Source: Pelomonas sp. Root1237
GTDB taxonomy: Bacteria; Pseudomonadota; Gammaproteobacteria; Burkholderiales; Burkholderiaceae_C
Direction of reading: 5' to 3'
Length of the DNA stretch: 64,000 bases
Assembly (NCBI RefSeq): GCF_001425055.1
Contig: NZ_LMDK01000019.1
Location: 62,001-126,000 of the forward strand
The notes beneath the pieces are model-generated. The model was not told the DNA's origin. It was given only the letters and a program-made list of their open reading frames with translations, and searched no databases. The translations under genes and the position numbers were made by a program. Positions 48,519-57,902 of this stretch are shown in pieces. The number at the start of each line of letters is the position of its first letter. Position 1 is the first letter of the stretch.

Positions 48519-49166
48519 TCAGGCGTCGTTGCTGATCAGACCGTGACGTATTGCCAGCTTGACCAGGGCCGTCACATCGGACGCGCCGAGCTTGGCCATC
48601 AGCCGGCTGCGGTAGCTGTCCACCGTCTTGGGCGACAAATGCAGGGCGGTGCCGATCTCGTTGCTGGAATGGCCATCGACGACCATGGTGACGACCTGGC
48701 GTTCACGCACCGACAGCGCGGCGAAGGGGTCGTCGCCCGTGCCTTCAGCCAGCGCCCGCGCAGCGAGTTCGCCCACGCCCTGGCCGAGATGGCGGCGGCC
48801 GCTGCGCAGCGCCTCGATGGCCTGCAGCAGTTCCTCCGATGGCGAGCCCTTCAGCACATAGCCGCAGGCGCCCAGCTTGAGGGCCATGCCGACGTGGCGG
48901 GGCTGCGCCGACATGGTCAGCACCAGGGGCCGCACGGGCAGGTGGCGGCGCTGCAGCTCGGCCAGCAGCTCCATGCCGGAGCGCGGACCCAGCGACAGGT
49001 CGACCAGGACGATGTCCGGCGTCAGCTGCTGCAACTCGGCCAGGGCGGCGGTGATGTCGCCGCTGTCGCCGACGACATCATGGCCAGCCTCGGTCAGCAG
49101 CGCGCGCAAGCCCTGGCGCACCATGGCGTGGTCATCGACGAGGTAGATGCGGGCGGCTTGCGTCAT
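48519..49166 (-). CDS. NarL/LuxR-family response regulator
   Basis: A 215-residue regulator with a receiver (Asp56 in LVDLSLGPRSG, Lys106) and a C-terminal LuxR helix-turn-helix (LSVRERQVVTMVVDGHSSNEIGTALHLSPKTVDSYRS). The Asp loop is atypical, without the MPxMDG Pro. The ATG at 49166 overlaps the kinase stop by four bases, so it is the cognate partner of the upstream kinase. The 142-base gap downstream of it contains a CCCGGC/GCCGGG hairpin (about 48459-48476) and may hold a promoter for the next signalling genes. Confidence 0.92.
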   Translation of the reverse strand: MTQAARIYLVDDHAMVRQGLRALLTEAGHDVVGDSGDITAALAELQQLTPDIVLVDLSLGPRSGMELLAELQRRHLPVRPLVLTMSAQPRHVGMALKLGACGYVLKGSPSEELLQAIEALRSGRRHLGQGVGELAARALAEGTGDDPFAALSVRERQVVTMVVDGHSSNEIGTALHLSPKTVDSYRSRLMAKLGASDVTALVKLAIRHGLISNDA

Positions 49167-50833
49167 TCGGGCACGCTCCATCTCAAGGTCAGCTGGGTGC
49201 CGCCGCCCTCGCGCGGGCCCAGCTCCAGCGTTGCGCCGATGGCGCGGGCGCGCTCGCGCATGCCGATGAGGCCGAGGTGGCCGGGGCGACGCTCGAAGTC
49301 GGCGTCCAGGCCGCTGCCGTCATCGGCCACGCCGAGTTCGATCTCTTGCGCACAGCCGTAGAAGCTGAGCCTGACCTCGGTGGGCCGGGCGTGGCGCAGC
49401 GCGTTCTCCAGGCCTTCGCGGGCGATCATGAACAGAGCGTACTCGACCTCCACCGGCCAGCGCTGCGTCAGCAGCTCGTCCTCCGCGTCCAGCACCAGGC
49501 GCACGCCCGGATGCAGGGCGCGGCGCTGAGCGACCTCGTTGTCCAGCGCCGCGGCCAGGCCTTCGTCCTCCAGCAGCGGCGGGCGCAGGTCGACGAGCAC
49601 CTGACGCACCTCGCGCAAGGCCTGGTCGATGAGGCCGCGGGCCTGCTGGCGGGCGTCCGCGGCGCCCAGGTCCAGCATCAGGCGCAGGGCGGTCAGCGTC
49701 TGGCCGAGCTGGTCGTGCAGGGCCTGGGCCAGGCGCTGGGTGGTGCGGCGCTCCTGGTCCATCAACTGCTCGGCCAGGGCCGACAGCGCGGCCTCGGCGT
49801 CGACCTGCACCGAGATGTCGACGACGGCGCACAGCAGCAGCGCCCGGCCCGCCAGGTCGACGGGTTCGGCGACGAGCTTGGCGTGCAGGCGGCAGCCTGA
49901 GACCGGGTGCAGTTCGCGGTCGTCGATCTCGGTGCGGCCCTCAGTGCCAGGCAGTGGCGCCAGGCCCAGGGCCTCGGCGGTCTGGCCGACGACGGACAGC
50001 GTCGGCCAGCCGAGCAGGCGGCCGAGCTCGTCGTTGGACTCGATGACGGTCTCGCTGGCGACGTCGAACAGCGCGATACCAACCGGCACCGTGTGGAAGA
50101 GGGCGCGGAACTTGGCCTGGCTGTCGGTCAGCGCCTGTTCGGTGAATTTGGCGATGGTGATGTCGGACAGCGTGGCCAGCACGCGGGCTGGCTGGCCGCG
50201 TGCGTCGCGCTCGGTCCAGCCGCGGCAACGCAGCCAGCGTGTCGCGGCGCCGGCCAGGCGCAGGTCGATGTCCAGCGGCGCGCCGTGCTGCAGATGGGAC
50301 TGCAGGGCGGCCCGCCATTGGCCCTGGTCGTCGGTTTGCAGCTGTTCGGCGAGGCGGCCGGGGCGATCCAGCAGGGTCAGGGCACGGGGCGACAGGTATT
50401 CGCTGTCGGCAGCGATGTCCCATTCCCACAGGCCATCGGCGGCGCCCTTCATGGCCCGGGCATAACGCGCCTGTTCGGCGTCGGTGCTGCCGAGGTCGCG
50501 GGCCATGCACAGCCAGCCCGTGCCGTCCAGCAAGGGGGCGATGCTGGCCTCGAAGCGGGCCAGGCGGCCACTTTGGGTGCGCAGCGCATAGCGCAGGCGC
50601 TGGGAGCTGGGCGCGCAGGCTGCCGCGAACTGCTGCGCCAGGGCGGGCGGGCCGATGCTTTGCAGCGATCGACCCTGCAGCGTTGCCCAGGGTGCGTGCA
50701 GATCGGGGTGATCCGGGTGGTTGCAGGCCGCGAAACGCAGGTCGGGCCCGATCAGGAAGCACAGGTCCGGCAGGGCGGCTGCGATGGCCGGCGCAGCCTG
50801 CGTCCAAGGCTCGCGGTCCGGCGTTTCAGGCAT
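49163..50833 (-). CDS. PAS-containing NarX-type sensor histidine kinase
   Basis: A 556-residue soluble kinase with three PAS-like domains (about 15-115, 120-230, 240-345), a HisKA_3 dimerisation domain with His373 (ALHDQLGQTLTALRL) and a C-terminal HATPase (DDGSGLD, GHLGLIGMRERA). It has no membrane segment, so its input is cytoplasmic. Its ATG lies only two bases after the stop of ccsB, giving tight coupling to cytochrome c maturation genes. It also overlaps the downstream LuxR regulator. A role in sensing respiratory or redox status is plausible from this linkage but not shown. Much longer open sequence upstream is out of frame with ccsB. Confidence 0.92.
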   Translation of the reverse strand: MPETPDREPWTQAAPAIAAALPDLCFLIGPDLRFAACNHPDHPDLHAPWATLQGRSLQSIGPPALAQQFAAACAPSSQRLRYALRTQSGRLARFEASIAPLLDGTGWLCMARDLGSTDAEQARYARAMKGAADGLWEWDIAADSEYLSPRALTLLDRPGRLAEQLQTDDQGQWRAALQSHLQHGAPLDIDLRLAGAATRWLRCRGWTERDARGQPARVLATLSDITIAKFTEQALTDSQAKFRALFHTVPVGIALFDVASETVIESNDELGRLLGWPTLSVVGQTAEALGLAPLPGTEGRTEIDDRELHPVSGCRLHAKLVAEPVDLAGRALLLCAVVDISVQVDAEAALSALAEQLMDQERRTTQRLAQALHDQLGQTLTALRLMLDLGAADARQQARGLIDQALREVRQVLVDLRPPLLEDEGLAAALDNEVAQRRALHPGVRLVLDAEDELLTQRWPVEVEYALFMIAREGLENALRHARPTEVRLSFYGCAQEIELGVADDGSGLDADFERRPGHLGLIGMRERARAIGATLELGPREGGGTQLTLRWSVPE

Positions 50834-50835
50834 CG

Positions 50836-52185
50836 CTACAGCGTACCGTAGCTGTGCAGGCCTGAGAGGAACATGTTGACGCCCAGGAAGGCGAAGGTCG
50901 TGACCAGCAGGCCCACCAGCGCCCACCAGGCCGAGGCCATGCCGCGCAGGCCCTTCATCAGGCGCATGTGCAGCCAGGCGGCGTAGTTGAGCCAGACGAT
51001 CAGGGCCCAGGTTTCCTTGGGGTCCCAGCTCCAGTAGCCACCCCAGGCCTCCGCGGCCCAGAAGGCGCCGAGGATGGTGGCGATCGTGAAGAAGGCAAAG
51101 CCCAGCGCGATGGACTTGTACATGAGGTCGTCGAGCTGGGGCAGGTCGGGCAGGCGCGCCGTCAGGTGGCCGCGCAGCGCGACGGCAATGCCCAGGAAGG
51201 CGGCGACACCGGCGATCTTGTAGGCCCAGCCCTGCAGGCCGGCGACGGTGGCGGCCTCCAGCGTGGCGCCGAAGCGCACCGCCAGGATCAGGCCGACGAT
51301 GCCCAGCGGCATGGCAACGAGGCCGATGACGAGGGCGCGTGTCGTCGCCGTCTTCAGCAGAAAAGCCAGGGCCACCATGGCCGCCAGCGCGAAGCTGCCA
51401 TAACCGACGAAGTTGGCGGGCACGTGGATCTTCATCCACCAGCTCTGCAGCGCCGGCACCAGGGGCTGGATCTCCTGGGCCTCGCGGGCCAGCGTGTACC
51501 ACAGCAGGAAGCTGACCGCGCCGCTGACGACCAGCATCACGTAGGCGCCCAACGAACGCGTCGCGAAGCGGGCCTCGTAGTAGAGGTAGAAGGTTGTCGT
51601 CAGCCAGCAGAACAGCACGAAGACTTCGTAGAGGTTGCTGACGGGGATGTGGCCGATGTCGGCGCCGATCTGGTGGCTCTCGTACCAGCGCACCAGCGTG
51701 CCGACCAGGGCCATGAAGACGCCGCCCCAGGCCAGCTTGGAGCCGACCACCTCGGCCACGCTGTTGCGGCCGGCGCCGGTGAAGAAGCCGCCCCAGTAGA
51801 AGAGCATGCTCATGTAGAACAGCAGGCTCATCCACAGGATGGCGCTCTGGCTGGACAGCATGTACTTCAGCCAGAACACCTTCTCGCCGGCGGCCAGGTC
51901 GGCGCCGAAGCCGTCGGTGTGCTGGGCATACAGGCCGATGGCGATGAGGGTGGCCGCACCGACGGCGACGCTCAGCCAACGCAGCGGCTTCCAGAACCAG
52001 CCCAGCGCGATCAGCGCCGGCATGGCGCACAGCAGGATGCCCTGCTCGTAGACGTCCATCGACGCGTGGTAGCGGCTGAAGGCATAGCCGCCACCGAGCA
52101 GCACGAGGGCGGCGAACAGCCAGTCGAGGGTGTCACGGCGCTGCAGCGCGTGGCGGCGCGGCAGGTCAAAGGTGGTGGTGTTCAT
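50836..52185 (-). CDS. ccsB: System II cytochrome c biogenesis protein CcsB (CcsA/ResC type)
   Basis: A 449-residue polytopic membrane protein. The WWD signature WGGYWSWDPKETWAL (about 390-404) and flanking conserved His residues (SHQIGADIGHIPVSNLYE, LHMRLMKG) identify the heme-handling subunit that works with ResB in System II cytochrome c maturation. Heme is delivered outside the membrane and attached to CxxCH motifs of apocytochromes. It overlaps the ResB stop by four bases. The NarX-like kinase gene starts two bases after its stop. A cytochrome c4 substrate is encoded immediately upstream of resB. Confidence 0.95.
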   Translation of the reverse strand: MNTTTFDLPRRHALQRRDTLDWLFAALVLLGGGYAFSRYHASMDVYEQGILLCAMPALIALGWFWKPLRWLSVAVGAATLIAIGLYAQHTDGFGADLAAGEKVFWLKYMLSSQSAILWMSLLFYMSMLFYWGGFFTGAGRNSVAEVVGSKLAWGGVFMALVGTLVRWYESHQIGADIGHIPVSNLYEVFVLFCWLTTTFYLYYEARFATRSLGAYVMLVVSGAVSFLLWYTLAREAQEIQPLVPALQSWWMKIHVPANFVGYGSFALAAMVALAFLLKTATTRALVIGLVAMPLGIVGLILAVRFGATLEAATVAGLQGWAYKIAGVAAFLGIAVALRGHLTARLPDLPQLDDLMYKSIALGFAFFTIATILGAFWAAEAWGGYWSWDPKETWALIVWLNYAAWLHMRLMKGLRGMASAWWALVGLLVTTFAFLGVNMFLSGLHSYGTL

Positions 52186-54269
52186 GAGGGCTCCTTCAGC
52201 ACGGCGGCTTTGAGCTGGGCGAACATAACGGCGTTGTCGGGCGACTCACGGGTGCTGGACATGGCCATGCGCACCTGCGAGCCGCCCGGGTCGGCGCTGG
52301 GCACGAGCCAGACCCACAGCCTACGCTCCTTGATGTAGAGCATGGAAAAGACGCCGACGATGAGCAGGAGGGCGCCCAGATAGACCAGCTTCTGCCCAGG
52401 CGCGCGGGCGACCTGGAAGACGCTGGCCTGGACCTGCTCGAAGTTCTCCAGCTGCAGCAGCGTGGGCGACGGGTAGTAGAGGCTGTCGGACAGGGACAGC
52501 ACGGCCTGGGTCATGAAGCCCTGGGCGGCGGCATCGGTGCCGGCGGGCTTGAGGCCAGCGCGCTCGCGGGCGATCTGGTGCAGCTCGAACAGGCTGCCGT
52601 TCAGGATGCGCAGCAGCACCTCGGAGACGCGCTGGCGGTCAGCCTCGGGCACATCACGCTCGATGAACTGCGACAGCGCCGGCAGGCCGCCCTTGACTTC
52701 GTCGCCGGGCTTGGCGGCGGCGCCGGAGAACAGCGTCAGCGCACGCTGGGCCGTCAGCTGCAGCTGCGGCGTCAGCTGGGGCTGGTTGGGCGGCGTGGCG
52801 GCGGCGGCATAGCGGCGCGCAGCGACGTCACGCTGGGCGGTATCGGCCAGGGCCTGGCGAAGGCGCAGCCAGCCGCTCAACTCGCCGTTCTCGTCGGCCG
52901 GCATGCGCAGATAGCGGAAGGTCTCGGCCGGGGTGTCGCGCACGCCGGCGAGGAAGAGCTTCTGCCCGTCCAGCTCGACCGGCAGCATGTAGTTGTTGTA
53001 CTCGCGGGCCTGGCCGGCGGCGTCGCGCAGCTTGTAGCTGAAGCTCGGACCGACGTTGTGCAGAACTTTGCTGCCGTCCGACTTGGCGCCGCTGCCGAGA
53101 TGCTTGCCAAGCGCCGCGCCGAGGTCGACCTTGCGCACGTCGGCGCCGCTGGCATTGGCGCCGCTGCTACCGTCATTGGCGAGGTTCTCGACATTGATGA
53201 CACGCAGGCCGTCGAGCTCCAGCGTCTGCTCGCCAAAGGCCATCTTCGTGCCGACGCGGCCGGCAAGCTTCACGGGCGTGCCGGTGCTGGCCAGCGGCAT
53301 GGCCTTGAGCTCGAGCTTGCTGCCGCCGTCCTCGAAGCTGCTCTGGTAGATGGCCAGGCCCTTGTGGATGACGGGTTCGTTGACCTTGACCGTGGCCTCG
53401 CGCCGTGTCGTGCCGTCATGGATGACGATGTCGCTGGCAAAGCTCTTGGGCATGCCCGTCGGGTAGTAGTCGACCTTGAATGCCTTCAGCTCGATGTCGA
53501 AGGGCAGGTCCTGCAGCACGACGCCGCTGGGCAGGCTCAGCACGGCGATGCCCTGGCGCTGCTTCTCGGTGACCGACACATTGCCGCGAAAGCTCGGATT
53601 GCCGGTGGAGAGCCGGTGTTCGGGCCGGATGTCCGACACGAAGCCTGAGCCGGTGTAGAGCTGCTTGCCCTGGGCCCACATGGCCAGCTTGACCATGGCG
53701 TTGCCGTCCAGCACGCCGCCAATGAGGATCAGCACGATGGCGGAGTGGGCGCAGAGGTAGCCGATCTTGTTGGCCGCGCCGCGGCGGGCCGCGATCATGA
53801 TGCCGTTGTCGCGCCGCTGCACGCGGGCCTTCCAGCCGTGGGCCGCCAGCGTATTGCCGATCTCGGCGAGGGCCATCGAGGGGTTGCTGGGCAGCTCTCC
53901 GATGGCCTTGTGGTGGTGGGCCTGCAGGGACTGCTCGCGCACGCCCTCCTTGTAGCTCTTCAGGTCGACCAGGATCTTGGGCGCGTTGCGGGCGATGCAC
54001 AGGCTGGTCGAGAGCACCAGGAAGGTCAGGATGACCAGAAACCAGGGCGCGCTGTAGACCGTGTAAAGCCCCAATTTGCCGAATACCTCAGCCCAGAAGG
54101 GGCCGAACTGGTTGACGTAGTTGCCCATGGGCTCGCTCTGGCGCAGCACGGTGCCGATGACCGAGGCGATGCAGATCACGCTGAGCAGCGTGATGGCGAA
54201 GCGCATGGACGCGAGCACGTCCAGCAGTTCGCGGGCGGGTGAGGAGCGAGGGACAGGGACGGCGGACAT
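52182..54269 (-). CDS. resB: System II cytochrome c biogenesis protein ResB
   Basis: A 695-residue ResB-family protein with an N-terminal region containing three membrane segments (SMRFAITLLSVICIASVIGT, YTVYSAPWFLVILTFLVLS, LCAHSAIVLILIGGVLDG), a large periplasmic domain (about 200-620) and a C-terminal segment (LVYLGALLLIVGVFSMLYI). It partners CcsB as heme lyase/exporter. The PSNPSMALAEIGNTLAAHGWKA region is typical of betaproteobacterial ResB. It is separated from the cytochrome gene by a terminator and therefore probably has its own promoter or receives read-through. Confidence 0.95.
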   Translation of the reverse strand: MSAVPVPRSSPARELLDVLASMRFAITLLSVICIASVIGTVLRQSEPMGNYVNQFGPFWAEVFGKLGLYTVYSAPWFLVILTFLVLSTSLCIARNAPKILVDLKSYKEGVREQSLQAHHHKAIGELPSNPSMALAEIGNTLAAHGWKARVQRRDNGIMIAARRGAANKIGYLCAHSAIVLILIGGVLDGNAMVKLAMWAQGKQLYTGSGFVSDIRPEHRLSTGNPSFRGNVSVTEKQRQGIAVLSLPSGVVLQDLPFDIELKAFKVDYYPTGMPKSFASDIVIHDGTTRREATVKVNEPVIHKGLAIYQSSFEDGGSKLELKAMPLASTGTPVKLAGRVGTKMAFGEQTLELDGLRVINVENLANDGSSGANASGADVRKVDLGAALGKHLGSGAKSDGSKVLHNVGPSFSYKLRDAAGQAREYNNYMLPVELDGQKLFLAGVRDTPAETFRYLRMPADENGELSGWLRLRQALADTAQRDVAARRYAAAATPPNQPQLTPQLQLTAQRALTLFSGAAAKPGDEVKGGLPALSQFIERDVPEADRQRVSEVLLRILNGSLFELHQIARERAGLKPAGTDAAAQGFMTQAVLSLSDSLYYPSPTLLQLENFEQVQASVFQVARAPGQKLVYLGALLLIVGVFSMLYIKERRLWVWLVPSADPGGSQVRMAMSSTRESPDNAVMFAQLKAAVLKEPS

Positions 54270-54280
54270 CAGCGATCAAC

Positions 54281-54310
54281 AAAAAAGGCCGGTGGGGTTC
54301 ACCGGCCTTT
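54281..54310 (-). terminator. Rho-independent terminator after cytochrome c4 gene
   Basis: A perfect 11-bp stem (54284-54294 with 54300-54310, 5-base loop) ends in six Ts on the minus strand. It lies 24 bases after the cytochrome stop and 12 bases before the resB start. Confidence 0.85.
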
Positions 54311-54333
54311 GTTCCTCAAGGCAAGCGCCGCGT

Positions 54334-54954
54334 TCAGCGCAGGCCAGCGATGTAGTCGGACACGGCCTTGATTTCCTTGTCATTCATCTTGGCGGCGACG
54401 GTGACCATGACGGGATTGTTGGCGCGTGCACCGCTGCGGAAGGCCACCATCTGCGCTTCGACATAGTCGCCATGCTGGCCGCCCAGGCGCGGGTACTGGA
54501 CCGGCAGGCCGGAGCCGTTGGCACCGTGGCAGCCGGCACAGGCCGGCACATTGCGCTCGGCAATGCCGCCGCGGTAGATCTTCTCGCCCAGGGCGACCGT
54601 GTCCTTGTTCTTGGCGAAACCCGGCTTGGCGGTCTTGGCGGCGTAGAAGGCGGCCACGTTGCGGATGTCGTCCTCCGACAGCGGGGCTGCCATGCCTTGC
54701 ATGACGGGGTTCTTGCGCTTGCCGCTCTTGAACTCGGTCAGCTGCTTGGCCAGGTATTCGGCATGCTGACCCTGCAGGATGGGATTGGCCGGGCTGCCAC
54801 GCGAGCCGTCCGCCGTGTGGCAGGCTGCGCAGACCTGGGAAGAAATGGCACCGCCCTTGGCCGAATCGGGCTTGGCAGCAACAGCAGCGGGCTCGTTCGC
54901 GTGAGCCGTGGCGGCCAGCAGCAGACTCGACAGGAGGAGGGCGACAGTCTTCAT
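54334..54954 (-). CDS. Cytochrome c4, diheme, periplasmic
   Basis: A 206-residue protein with signal peptide to about residue 19 (LLAATAHA) and two c-type heme sites: C42-A-A-C-H46 and C139-A-G-C-H143, with Met axial-ligand candidates (NPVMQGM, NPVMVTV). This duplicated layout is cytochrome c4, an electron carrier to terminal oxidases. The ATG at 54954 gives a clean signal peptide. It is divergent from engB across 70 bases that contain AT-rich -10-like sequences for both genes. It is a likely client of the ResB/CcsB system encoded next door. Confidence 0.93.
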   Translation of the reverse strand: MKTVALLLSSLLLAATAHANEPAAVAAKPDSAKGGAISSQVCAACHTADGSRGSPANPILQGQHAEYLAKQLTEFKSGKRKNPVMQGMAAPLSEDDIRNVAAFYAAKTAKPGFAKNKDTVALGEKIYRGGIAERNVPACAGCHGANGSGLPVQYPRLGGQHGDYVEAQMVAFRSGARANNPVMVTVAAKMNDKEIKAVSDYIAGLR

Positions 54955-55024
54955 GGATTTATACGGTCTCAAAGGGCGTAACCCGAGAATTTTACAATGC
55001 TGAACCACAGCGTCCGAGCTAGAC

Positions 55025-55759
55025 ATGACCGACAAGATTCCTGAGGCCCTGCCGGCCGAGCCCCTCACCGAGAAGCTCGCCCTGGCCTGGACGCATACCA
55101 CGCGCTTCCTGACCACCGCCAGCCAGCTGGTGCATCTGCCCGCCACCGAACTGCCCGAGATCGCCTTCGTCGGCCGCTCCAACGCCGGCAAGTCCACCGC
55201 CATCAACACGCTGGCCCAGCAAAAACGCCTGGCCTTTGCTTCCAAGACGCCGGGCCGCACCCAGCACATCAACCTCTTCGAACTCGGCCCCAAGGACGCG
55301 GCCGACGCCCTGTTCGCCGACTTGCCGGGCTATGGCTACGCGGCCGTGAACAAATCGGCCAAACTGCGCTGGCAAAAGGTCATGGCCGACTACCTGGAAG
55401 TGCGCCGCAGCCTGTCGGGCGTCGTGCTGATGGTCGACTCCCGTCTGGGCCTGACCGACCTGGACAAGCAGCTGCTGGAGTTCGTCGCCGCGCGTGTGGC
55501 CACCGGTGAGATCAAGTTGCTGGTGCTGCTCACCAAGTCCGACAAGCTCAATCGCAAGGAAGCAGACGCGGCCTTGCGCGCGACGACGGAGTTCCTCGCT
55601 GCGATGACCACCGAGAACTCCGACGTGGCGGTGACGCTGTTCTCGGCGCTGAAGAAGAGCGGCGTCGGCGACGTGGCGCTGGCGCTGCGCGAATGGGTGC
55701 TGGCGCATCGGCTGCCCGACGACATGCCGGCGGTCGAGCCGATTCACTCGGCGGGCTGA
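55025..55759 (+). CDS. engB: Ribosome biogenesis GTPase EngB (YihA/YsxC)
   Basis: A 244-residue TRAFAC GTPase. G1 is GRSNAGKST (50-58), G2 TPGRTQ, G3 DLPGYGYA, G4 TKSDKL and G5 SALKKSG. EngB helps assemble the large ribosomal subunit. The frame starts at the ATG seven bases after the divergent region. Its position opposite cytochrome c4 and resB is conserved in betaproteobacteria. It is convergent with the DUF1631 gene, with three bases between them. Confidence 0.96.
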   Translation: MTDKIPEALPAEPLTEKLALAWTHTTRFLTTASQLVHLPATELPEIAFVGRSNAGKSTAINTLAQQKRLAFASKTPGRTQHINLFELGPKDAADALFADLPGYGYAAVNKSAKLRWQKVMADYLEVRRSLSGVVLMVDSRLGLTDLDKQLLEFVAARVATGEIKLLVLLTKSDKLNRKEADAALRATTEFLAAMTTENSDVAVTLFSALKKSGVGDVALALREWVLAHRLPDDMPAVEPIHSAG

Positions 55760-55762
55760 AGC

Positions 55763-57814
55763 TCAGCCGCCGTCCAGGTCGCTCATCAGCGTGTCCACGG
55801 CGCGTTGGACGACGTTATCGTCTTCCAGTGCCGTGATGAGGCCGTTGGACAGCAGCGCCTCCAGCGCGCGGCGGGTCAGCGGCAGGCGTTCGTCGGAGTC
55901 GCGGCCGACGAACAGCAGGAACTGCCGGCCCTCGCTGATCCAGGCGATCTGGGTGGTATGCCAGTCGCCCTGGATGAAGAGATGGAACCAGCGGCCGATC
56001 TGCAGGCCATCGATCCAGCGTTGCAGCGCCGCGCGCGCATCCGGCGAATCGTGCTGGTTGTAGAGCTGCACCGGCACAGTCGGCAGTTCGCCGCGGTCGA
56101 CGTCGACGCTCAGCCAGTGCGAAGGCACCTGGGAATCGCGCTCCTCCATCAGGCGCTGGACGATCTCGTCGGCCGAGGCGGGCGCGGCACTGCTCGCCGT
56201 GGGCGAGGCGGGCGGCGGGGCGGCGGGGCGGCGCTCGGCGGGGTCCAGCGCCGGCAGGCCGCGCAGCAGGCGGGCATGCTGGGCCATCAGTTCGGACAGG
56301 GCCGGCTCGCGCTTGGCTTCGGAGAGCTGGATGCTTTCGCAGCCGGTCAGCAGGCGCTCGATGAGGACGGGCAGGCGCATGCGCAGGGCCTCGCGGTCGG
56401 CCAGGTCGCGCGGCGTGATGAGGCTGTCGAGCACGGCGTCGACCATCTCCATCGCCGCGTGGGCTTCGTGCGAGTCGCGGCCGTGGCGCACCATGGCCGC
56501 GACGATGACGTCCACCCAGGCCGTCTGCAGGAAGCGGTGCATGCGCGGGCCCAAAGGGGCGCCGGTGATCTGGTGGTCGATCTGATCGCGGATCAGCTCG
56601 CGCCAGTCGCTGCGCAGCTGTTCCCGCTCCAGGGCCGCCAGCGCGACGGCATTGCGTTCGCTGCTCTGGCGGGCCTGCTGGTCGATGTGGGCGTCGACGC
56701 GAGCCAGCACCTGCTGGAAGAGCAGGGCGTTGGGCGTGGGCGCGTCGACGAGGAGCTGGGCCTCGGCTTCCATGAAGCGCAGGAAATCCACAAGGCGGGC
56801 GTCATCGGCGCGCTCGAAGGCCATGCCGTGGGCGGCGACGCGGTTCAGCAATGCCCAGGTGGGATGGTCCTGGCGGCGCAGCAGCATGCTGTCGCTGCGT
56901 GCCAGGCGCACGACGGCGATCTGCAGTCGCGCCAGCAGCGCCTTCAGCGGCGGCAGCAGGCGCGGGTCGGCCAGGATCTGGTCATAGAGCCGGCTCAGCA
57001 TGTCCGGCCCCGTCGAGCGCACGAAGGGCGCCGGGGCCAGCGGACCGCGCTGGGTGACGGGGCTGTGGGGCGCCAGGCCCTGCGGCCGGGAGTTGACCGC
57101 GTCGACGCGGCGCGACAGGCCGTCCAGCGTGCCATGAGCGGCTGGCCGCGTACTGACGCCGCGGGCCGCGGCCAGGCGCTGGTGGGCCAGCGGGTCGGTC
57201 TGGGCATGGCCGTGGGAGGCCACCATGTCGCTGATGTCGGCGGCGCGCAGCGTGGCGCAGGCCTGGGTGTAGAGGCGGTTCAGGGCGCGGGCCAGCGGTG
57301 TCGCGGCCACACGCATCAGCTCGTACTGGGTCTGGGCGCCGAGCGGGCTGGACGCCAGCGCATGGTGAAGTGCGTGAGCGTAGAGGGCCGGGCGCAGCGG
57401 GTTGTCGCGCTCGCGGGCCCGTGCGATGCCGCGCAGCGCCGCGAAGAAGTTGCCGATCTGGTGCAGCTCGGCCCGGCTCATGTCCTCGGCTGCATGGGCG
57501 ACATGGGCGATGGCCACGTCCTGCAGCGCCTGGTGTTCGTCGACGAGGCTGAGGCTTTCCAGGCCGCCGAGCTGGGCGGGCGAGCGGTGCAGGGGATCGT
57601 CGCCGCGACGGCCGGCCTGCAGCAGCTCGATGAGCTTGCCCTCGAAGTCGGCCGCGAAATGCGCGCGCACCTTGCGCCAGGCCTCGCGCAGTGGATAGTG
57701 CTGGGGCTGCGCTTCGAGCTCATCCTGCACGCTGTTGAGCAGGTCGCGGGCCATCGGGCCGGCTTCGGTCAGCGCGTGGTCAAGCAGGTCGTGAGGGTTC
57801 GGGCTGAAGGGCAT
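55763..57814 (-). CDS. DUF1631 family protein
   Basis: A 683-residue cytoplasmic protein recognised as DUF1631 from its helical repeats and the C-terminal domain with VDVDRGELPTVPVQLYNQHDSP and LPLTRRALEALLSNGLITALEDDNVVQRAVDTLM. The middle (about 500-545) is a Pro/Ala/Ser-rich linker. The family is typical of proteobacteria and of unknown function; the C-terminal part resembles a PilZ-like fold in some members, which would fit c-di-GMP binding. That link is speculative here. It is divergent from the second TPR glycosyltransferase, with an 88-base gap. Confidence 0.88.
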   Translation of the reverse strand: MPFSPNPHDLLDHALTEAGPMARDLLNSVQDELEAQPQHYPLREAWRKVRAHFAADFEGKLIELLQAGRRGDDPLHRSPAQLGGLESLSLVDEHQALQDVAIAHVAHAAEDMSRAELHQIGNFFAALRGIARARERDNPLRPALYAHALHHALASSPLGAQTQYELMRVAATPLARALNRLYTQACATLRAADISDMVASHGHAQTDPLAHQRLAAARGVSTRPAAHGTLDGLSRRVDAVNSRPQGLAPHSPVTQRGPLAPAPFVRSTGPDMLSRLYDQILADPRLLPPLKALLARLQIAVVRLARSDSMLLRRQDHPTWALLNRVAAHGMAFERADDARLVDFLRFMEAEAQLLVDAPTPNALLFQQVLARVDAHIDQQARQSSERNAVALAALEREQLRSDWRELIRDQIDHQITGAPLGPRMHRFLQTAWVDVIVAAMVRHGRDSHEAHAAMEMVDAVLDSLITPRDLADREALRMRLPVLIERLLTGCESIQLSEAKREPALSELMAQHARLLRGLPALDPAERRPAAPPPASPTASSAAPASADEIVQRLMEERDSQVPSHWLSVDVDRGELPTVPVQLYNQHDSPDARAALQRWIDGLQIGRWFHLFIQGDWHTTQIAWISEGRQFLLFVGRDSDERLPLTRRALEALLSNGLITALEDDNVVQRAVDTLMSDLDGG

Positions 57815-57902
57815 GGACGCTATCGAGGGGCGTGATGAGATTATCCGGCGCCAGGCTGGTGCACCCCGATGTGTTGCCCCCTCTTACCGACCCCTCAACC
57901 AC

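Noticed and set aside
55763..57814. Calling the DUF1631 protein a c-di-GMP receptor
   Set aside because: No RxxxR plus D/NxSxxG PilZ motif is visible in its C-terminal domain, so ligand binding is left open.
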